Positions 25,985 through 32,343 of a stretch of DNA of 32,343 nt are shown piece by piece. The position numbers and the translations under genes are program-made. The DNA is from a bacterium (GTDB taxonomy: Bacteria > Patescibacteriota > Minisyncoccia > Phycocordibacterales > Phycocordibacteraceae). The stretch lies in assembly GCA_021824605.1 (NCBI GenBank), contig JAKAKH010000003.1:1-32343 (forward strand). Direction: 5' to 3'. Every line of letters begins with the position of its first letter. Within the stretch, counting starts at the first letter, position 1. The notes beneath the pieces were generated by a model. The model made no database searches. It saw nothing but the letters and a program-made list of their open reading frames with translations, and was not told where the DNA came from.

Positions 25985-28213
25985 TTAGAAGTCGTCCTCG
26001 ACGTCGGAGCCATGCGGCGAGGGAGTTGCAGCGACGGAGAGCACCTCGCGTGGTTTTGAACCATCTGCCTGTCCGATGATGCCTTTTGCCTCAAGTACGT
26101 CCATCAGGCGAGCTGCGCGCGAGTAGCCGATCTTCAACTTACGTTGGAGGTAGGAAGTAGAGGCGCGCCCAGCTTCTTCGACGGCAGCTCGGGCATCTTC
26201 GTAGAGATCGTCATCGATCTCATCATCGTCGAAGCTGCCATTCACGAGTCCAATGACATCATTCGGATCATGCGACTGGATACCGGTCGTGCCTGGTCCG
26301 CCGAAGTCGATACTCGAGAGGTCACCAGCGTTATGACTCTTAATATAGCTTACGACTTTCTTCACCTCCGCTTCGCTGATATAGGCCGTTTGGATACGGA
26401 CAGGTTTCTGCATATCGCTTGAGAGATACAGCATATCGCCAGCGCCAAGGAGGGATTCAGCCCCGGCACTATCAATAATAGTGCGCGAGTCTATTTGGGA
26501 GGCGACCTGGAGCGCCATACGGGTTGGAACGTTGGCTTTGATGAGACCGGTGATGACGTTCACTGACGGGCGCTGGGTCGAGAGGATAAGGTGGATACCG
26601 ACCGCACGACTCATCTGCGCAAGTCGGACAATCGAGCTCTCGAGTTCGCGCGGGTAGCTATGCATAATGTCGGCGAGTTCGTCGATCACAATCACGATAT
26701 AGGGAAGCGCCTCAGGCATATCTTCGAGGCCCTTCTTCTTCGCTGGTTCGAAGACTGTGGCATGATAGGAGGTGATATCTCGCACCTGCTCCTTCTCAAG
26801 GAGGTTATAGCGGCGTTCCATTTCTTTCGCGGCCCACTTGAGCGAGAAGATGGCCTTCTTTGGATCGGTAATAACCGGAGTGAGGAGGTGGGGGATACCG
26901 TTATAGGCGGTGAGTTCGACGCGCTTCGGGTCGATCATAATAAAGCGGAGCTGGTTCGGCCCGTTTCGATAGAGGAGTGAGGTGATGAGTGCATGAATAG
27001 CAACCGACTTCCCGCTTCCCGTTGCGCCGGCAACGAGGCCGTGCGGCATTTTCGCGACATTCACGTAGTGGGGAGTACCCGTAATATCGCGACCGAGCGC
27101 GGCAAGGAGAGGCTTGTCACTATCGCTCCACTTCGTGTCGCTCATAAGGCCGCCGAGTCCGACCATTGCTTTGGTCGTATTCGGTACCTCGATGCCGACG
27201 AGTGACTTCCCGGGAATAGGTGCCTCGATACGGACGGGGTGGGCGGCAAGCGCGAGTTCGAGATTATTCGCAAGCGAGACTATTTTCGAAAGGCGAACCC
27301 CCTCAGCGGGCTTCACTGCGTAGCGAGTGACCGTTGGGCCGACCGAGACTTCATCCATCTCAAGACTAATGCCGAAATTTTGAAAAGTACGTTTGATGAT
27401 GTTCGCATTTGCTTTGATATCGCCAACGCCGGGTTTCCCCTTATCAGCACCGAGTATCGAGAGTGGCGGTGCTTCATACTCAGCGTCGAAGTTCGCGATG
27501 CCAGTGCCCTGTGATCCTTCAGAGCGATTGAAGATGGTGACGATTGGTTCGTGTTCGGGTTCAGGAAGAGGGGCCTCTTCGTGCGACTCTGCGTCGCTCG
27601 GCTCGTCGTCGGGAAGTGGGACGCCGACAACATCCTCAAACTCCTCATCAGCCTGCTCGGCGAGCTGTCGTTCCTTTCGCGCGGCGCGAGATTCACGGGC
27701 ACGCTCCCAGAGATGAGAGACTTCTTCTCCAAGAAGCAGTACCAGCGCTTCGATGTCGCTCACAATGGCGATGCCGATAGCGACCATCGCTATAAGAAGG
27801 ACACTTGCTCCCCAGAAGCCGAAGAAGCCGGAGAGCACCTGTCCGAGCCAGGTGCCGGCCATACCGCCGAATTGGACACCCGGGAAGAGTCCGGCAAATG
27901 CGAGAACCGATGCGGCGATGAGGAGTGTCCCTGAGGCGGTGAGAGGTTCGATTGTTGGTTGTCCAAACCCAGCGTAGAGACCGACAGCAATGAGAGCGAT
28001 AGGCAGGAGGAATGCGCCGATACCGATGATGCTGTAGCTCGCAATAAAGAGAGCTGATCCGACTGGGCCGGCAGCACCAAACATACCGAGCAAGAAGAGG
28101 ACGCCAATGGCAAGGAGAACGATCGTGGAAGCGTACCGGATAAGCGTACTGTACTCGCGCACCACTTTTTTCTGGGCGCGACTCGCGCGCGCTCGACTAT
28201 TTTTACGGCTCAT
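25985..28213 (-). CDS. ftsK: DNA translocase FtsK
   Basis: Four-TM N-terminus; PHGLVAGATGSGKSVAIHALITSLLYRN; DELADIMHSYPRELES; C-terminal gamma-like winged helix TSYLQRKLKIGYSRAARLMDVLEAKGIIG. Confidence 0.96.
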   Translation of the reverse strand: MSRKNSRARASRAQKKVVREYSTLIRYASTIVLLAIGVLFLLGMFGAAGPVGSALFIASYSIIGIGAFLLPIALIAVGLYAGFGQPTIEPLTASGTLLIAASVLAFAGLFPGVQFGGMAGTWLGQVLSGFFGFWGASVLLIAMVAIGIAIVSDIEALVLLLGEEVSHLWERARESRAARKERQLAEQADEEFEDVVGVPLPDDEPSDAESHEEAPLPEPEHEPIVTIFNRSEGSQGTGIANFDAEYEAPPLSILGADKGKPGVGDIKANANIIKRTFQNFGISLEMDEVSVGPTVTRYAVKPAEGVRLSKIVSLANNLELALAAHPVRIEAPIPGKSLVGIEVPNTTKAMVGLGGLMSDTKWSDSDKPLLAALGRDITGTPHYVNVAKMPHGLVAGATGSGKSVAIHALITSLLYRNGPNQLRFIMIDPKRVELTAYNGIPHLLTPVITDPKKAIFSLKWAAKEMERRYNLLEKEQVRDITSYHATVFEPAKKKGLEDMPEALPYIVIVIDELADIMHSYPRELESSIVRLAQMSRAVGIHLILSTQRPSVNVITGLIKANVPTRMALQVASQIDSRTIIDSAGAESLLGAGDMLYLSSDMQKPVRIQTAYISEAEVKKVVSYIKSHNAGDLSSIDFGGPGTTGIQSHDPNDVIGLVNGSFDDDEIDDDLYEDARAAVEEAGRASTSYLQRKLKIGYSRAARLMDVLEAKGIIGQADGSKPREVLSVAATPSPHGSDVEDDF

Positions 28214-28341
28214 ATGATGCATATAGTGTACCACCACGTAGTGTGATAGCGAGAGCAGCGGACACGACGGGAGGCGGGGGAGAGAGCGTGGGCGAGAAGT
28301 TGCCCTCAAGGTCAGAAGAGGAGTATACTGTCCCATACGAT

Positions 28342-29169
28342 ATGAGACACGGAGAATCAGATAAAGGACAGAATACGCATATCCAAAATGTGTCGAAACA
28401 GGGCTCACTAAACCGCAGTGTTGGTCACAATGGAGACTTTGTCTTAGAAAAAAGTATATTTAATAACATTTTCGAAAAGGACATACGCAGAGTCTTTATC
28501 TATAAAAAAGCAGAACGTCTGGCGAAAGCGCTGCACCTGATCGCTCCAGCTTTCTCAGAATCGGTCTCACTCAGGAACCGTATTGATGCGATCGCCATCG
28601 GTCTTGTCGATGCTGCAGTGCTCTCACCTGCGGTCGCTCGGACGGCACTCTCGCGTGAGCTCCTCTCGCTCTCGAGCGTGCTCTCTATCGCGCGGACAGG
28701 AGGACTACTTTCGACCATGAATGCTGATCTCATTACGCGTGAAGCGCATACGTTACTGCAAGAAGTGGCGGGGTATGAAGAGCCACGTCTTTTTCTTGAC
28801 GATGCACCAACGCTTTCAAGCATTGCAAAGACCGCATCGAAAAATGAACTGCTCCACAGTACGGCAGAACTCGCTTCGCCACAGCAGCCGCAGACGCCGC
28901 GGCGACACGTGCCAGCGACGCTACGCGCAGTAGCTAAAGGACAGATAAAAGACAACACTACAGCACCGAAAGAATCTATAAAGGACAGACGTGACGCCGT
29001 GATGTCCGTCATACGCAGTAAAGGAAGTGTCAGCATTAAGGACATCTCCACACTCATTCGCGGAGTATCTGAAAAAACAATTCAACGAGAGCTTGCAGCC
29101 TTGATCGAGTCGGGGGTCGTAGCGAAACAAGGGGAGCGTCGTTGGAGCACCTACTCTCTTGTTGCGTGA
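28342..29169 (+). CDS. putative regulator with C-terminal winged-helix HTH
   Basis: C-terminus KDRRDAVMSVIRSKGSVSIKDISTLIRGVSEKTIQRELAALIESGVVAKQGERRWSTYSL; start at ATG 28342, 12 nt after TATACT. Confidence 0.75.
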   Translation: MRHGESDKGQNTHIQNVSKQGSLNRSVGHNGDFVLEKSIFNNIFEKDIRRVFIYKKAERLAKALHLIAPAFSESVSLRNRIDAIAIGLVDAAVLSPAVARTALSRELLSLSSVLSIARTGGLLSTMNADLITREAHTLLQEVAGYEEPRLFLDDAPTLSSIAKTASKNELLHSTAELASPQQPQTPRRHVPATLRAVAKGQIKDNTTAPKESIKDRRDAVMSVIRSKGSVSIKDISTLIRGVSEKTIQRELAALIESGVVAKQGERRWSTYSLVA

Positions 29170-29179
29170 GGTCTTCTGT

Positions 29180-29224
29180 AAAATCCCAAGATGTCATCTT
29201 GAGATGACATCTTGGGATTTTTTT
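29180..29224 (+). terminator. strong intrinsic terminator (19-bp stem)
   Basis: AAAATCCCAAGATGTCATC-TTGA-GATGACATCTTGGGATTTT-TTT. Confidence 0.95.
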
Positions 29225-29227
29225 ATG

Positions 29228-29251
29228 CATATACCTATATATAGGTATATG
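29228..29251. repeat. 24-bp perfect palindrome, possible operator
   Basis: CATATACCTATATATAGGTATATG equals its own reverse complement; 10 bp upstream of a -35 box. Confidence 0.6.
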
Positions 29252-29261
29252 TCAGAACATT

Positions 29262-29290
29262 TTGACTACGGGCCGCGTATTTGGTACTAT
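29262..29290 (+). promoter_or_regulatory. promoter TTGACT-17-TACTAT of the S-layer-like gene
   Basis: Hexamers with exact 17 nt spacing; predicted start near 29297. Confidence 0.6.
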
Positions 29291-29296
29291 GGCCTC

Positions 29297-29690
29297 TGTG
29301 GTAGCGACTAGGAAATAAGGGAGTGAAAAGGCCGGAAACGGTCTCTTTTGCTTTGGTATTTCCTGGTTGTTATCCACACACCAGAACCCGAGAACAAGCG
29401 TAAGCGCTATATACTTAGCACTAGTCCTCACGAGGACACGTTTGTTCTCGGAGGGCGTACTTTGATAACTGAATAGTTCAACGAGAGTTGAACATTATCC
29501 TTGCCAACTAATCCATGGCGCACTGGTCGACACGGTGCGCTGTGGGATAGTGTAAAAATTGTGCGCAATGTTCTTGATGTGTGCGACTAAGAAAACAAGG
29601 AGTGTCCTCACGACACTGTTGTTGTGAAGTACTCCCTGTAGTGCGAACTCAACTTGATTACTATGTGCGTCTAAAATAATTAACAATTGT
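29297..29690 (+). promoter_or_regulatory. ~390 nt hairpin-rich 5' leader
   Basis: Stems 29310-29317/29357-29364, 29330-29334/29339-29343 (GAAA loop), 29388-29397/29442-29451, 29476-29482/29487-29493 (GAGA loop), 29518-29525/29533-29540, 29601-29606/29612-29617. Confidence 0.55.
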
Positions 29691-32343
29691 TATGAACAAG
29701 GTAACTACAAAAGCGATGGCGAAAGTCGCGGCAGTAGCGACCGGACTCGCAATGGCGACGTCAATGCTCTCACTCGCGCCTATGGCGCATGCTGCAGCGT
29801 TGACGAGCGCACAGGTCCAGTCGATCCTCTCGCTCCTCACGTCCTTCGGTGCTGATGCATCGACGATCGCAAACGTTCAGGCTTCCCTCACGGGCGGCAC
29901 ACCTACCACACCGACGACTCCGTCAACTGGCTCATCATGCTCCTTCACGAAGGACATGACGGTCGGCTCAACGGGTGCAGAAGTCACTTGCCTCCAGAAT
30001 GCTTTGAAGGCAAACGGCTTCATGACGGTCAACGCAACGGGCTACTTCGGTGCCCTTACGAAGACTGCAGTTATCGCGTGGCAGAAGTCAGTCGGTGTCT
30101 CACCGGCGGCTGGCTACTTCGGTAGCATCTCACGTGCACACTGGAGCCTCGGTAGCGGTTCAACAACCGGTACCACCGGCACTGGCGCAGGTACGGGCAC
30201 AGGCCTCAAGGTCTCGCTCTCCGCAACCTCACCAAACGGTACGGTTCTCGTTGCAGGTCAGGGTGTTGGTGATCTCGGAGACTTCGTCTTCGCGAACCCA
30301 ACAGCTTCTCCGATCAACGTGACGGCGCTCTCGTTCAAGCGAACGGGTGTCAGCAACGACGCTACGATGAGCAACGTCTACCTCTACAATGGTATGACCC
30401 GCATCACCGACTCAGCTGGCGTCAGCAACTCAGCATTCACCTTCTCTGATCCTACGGCACTCTTCACGGTTCCAGCAGGCATGACCTACACGGTCTCGGT
30501 CCGCTCGGATATCGCGACCGGTACCTCAGGTCAGCAGATCGGTGTGAGCCTTGTCTCGGCAACCAGCAACGGTACGCTTGACTCTTCAGTCAGCTTCCCG
30601 ATCAACTCTGGCTACCAGTCAATCTCGAATGCAACGCTTGCAACGGTAAACTACGCAGTCAATCCGACTCCGTCATCAGCAACGAATATCAGCCCTTCAA
30701 ACGACTACCCAGTCTGGCAGGATTCAATTGCTGTTTCTGGCAACCCTGTGAAGCTCTCGTCGATGAAGTTCATGAACCTCGGTTCGGCTGATTCGCAGTA
30801 CATCACGAACCTCCGCCTTATGGTGGACGGTGTCCAGGTTGGCAGCGCAGTCCCATCGATGAACGCAGATCGCTCGGTCACCTTTGACCTCGGTGCTACG
30901 CCGTTCTTGATGTCGACACAGACACACATCGTTAAGGTTGTTGCAAACATCGGTACGGGTGCTGCTTCACGCACCATCCAGTTCTCGGTCCAGCGCAGCT
31001 CAGACGGTATGTTCACAGACAGCCAGCTTAACCAGGCTGTCACTCCGACGTACAACAACCTCGCGTTCGCGTCAGCTTCGACGGCAGTGGTTACGGTCAA
31101 TTCCGCAAGCTCCTCAGGAGTCTCGGTCTCCCGCAATCCTTCCTCACCTACGCAGAACATTGCAGTTGGTGCTTCGTCAGTGAAGTGGGCATCCTTCGAT
31201 ATGCTCGCCTCGGGTGAAAACGTAAAGGTCTCTGACCTCTACGTCTACGCAAGTACGACCGCAACCGGTGGTGCACTCGATGGTGTTGGCGGTTTGAACA
31301 ACGGTAAGATCATGGTCAATGGTGTCCAGATTGGCTCCACCAAGGACATTGGTTCTCTCCTTGCAAACAAGACTGACTTCTCCCTCGGTTCATCCCTTAT
31401 CCTCCCAGCAGGACAGGTGACGACGGTTGATGTCTACGCAGATGCGCAGCTTACGAACGGCAATAACCTCGCGTCAGGTGACACGGTGGTTGTCTCGCTC
31501 GCAGCAAGTTCAAACAATGCCCAGGGTACTTCTTCGCTCACCACAACCGGTGTGCCGAACGGTACTGCAGGTACAAACGATGTGTCGGGTAATTCCATCA
31601 CCGTTACCTCTTCAGCGCTTACCGCAACGAAGGCAACTGGCTATGGTAACCAGACCATCATCGCTGGAGCAACGAATGCCAAGATTGGTTCGTTCACCCT
31701 CTCAGCAGGGGCAACGGAAGGTATCACGGTCAATACGATCAATGTTACCTTCGCAAATGCAGTTTCTTCGACCATTACGAACTTGACGCTTAAGGACAGC
31801 GCAACAGGGACTACTCTCGGTTCGGTCGTAACGACCCCATCGACGAGCAACTCTGTCTCGGTGACCCTCGACGTTCCAGCTTCGTCAACGAAGACTGTCG
31901 ATATCTACGCAAACGTCCTCTCGGGCGCAAACGCAGGTACGATTGTCGCATCGGTTGGTACCGGCACGACCGGCTCGGGTGATCTCACGAACACCTCAGC
32001 ATCGGTTGGTACTGCTGTTGCACTGCAGACCATTACCCTCGGCACAGGTACGCTTACCGTCACTCGCGGTGCGGGTGATCCGGTCAGCAACAATATCCTC
32101 GCCGGTGCAAGCTCAGTGAACGTCGGTGAATTCAACTTCGCCGCTCAGAACTCAGCCTTCACGGTGAACAACCTTGCTATCCTCGTTCCAAACAACGTCG
32201 CAACTTCGGTAACGAACGTGACGGTGACCTACAAGGATGTCAATGGTGCAACCAAGACTGCAACATCAGCTCTTACGACGAGCACGACAGCGCCATACGC
32301 AACCGCAACCTTCACTGGTCTCGGTATGTACGTCCCTACGAAC
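29691..32343 (+). CDS. secreted peptidoglycan-binding-domain / S-layer-like protein (3' truncated by window end)
   Basis: Manual translation: signal peptide MNKVTTKAMAKVAAVATGLAMATSMLSLAPMAHAA, PG_binding_1-like CSFTKDMTVGSTGAEVTCLQNALKANGFMTVNATGYFGALTKTAVIAWQKSVGVSPAAGYFG, then long Ser/Thr/Ala-rich beta-type repeats; open to the last base (at least 884 codons). Confidence 0.9.

Noticed and set aside
26144-27977. Plus-strand ORFs opposite ftsK
   Set aside because: Antisense to a clear FtsK coding sequence.
29369-29380. Perfect DnaA box TTATCCACA in the S-layer leader, considered as oriC
   Set aside because: Only one perfect box, no cluster or nearby dnaA/dnaN, and one 9-mer match in 32 kb is not improbable by chance.
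1-32343. CRISPR arrays, transposons, prophage or toxin-antitoxin modules
   Set aside because: No regularly spaced direct repeats, transposase/integrase motifs, phage structural genes or recognisable TA pairs found.

Overview
The 32.3 kb window is gene-dense and reads as a chromosomal segment of a Patescibacteria/CPR (Parcubacteria-like) genome; this placement is inferred from gene content and small-protein style. Left to right it holds: two small minus-strand membrane ORFs; a PduO-type cobalamin adenosyltransferase; tRNA-His(GTG) followed by a structured element carrying tRNA-derived fragments; small envelope proteins; a SIMPL-domain protein; secE-nusG-rplK; a folA / thyA / dcd / tmk / glyA block (thymidylate and one-carbon metabolism); argS, ileS, recO, a DUF11-like surface protein, glyS, an AI-2E-family permease, metG, tatD; rpsF-ssb-rpsR; efp (minus); an ECF-like sigma factor with a small TM protein; recA, a small anchored protein and ftsK (all minus); a winged-helix regulator-like gene; and a long structured leader in front of a large secreted PG-binding/S-layer-like protein that runs off the right edge and is missing from the supplied ORF track. 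The strongest non-standard signals are: (1) many core genes have a -10 hexamer ending exactly 6 nt (up to 9) before the ATG, implying leaderless mRNAs, while the thymidylate cassette genes have SD sites, leaders and their own terminators; (2) a tRNA-His-adjacent element with an inverted T-arm copy and a second tRNA 3' end; (3) a ~390 nt hairpin-rich leader with internal 22-nt repeats and an upstream 24-bp palindrome before the S-layer-like gene; (4) a ~130 nt promoter-to-terminator ncRNA candidate between glyA and argS; (5) an EF-P whose tip loop lacks the PGKG motif. No CRISPR array, transposase or prophage was seen. All calls come from reading the sequence; no searches were run.
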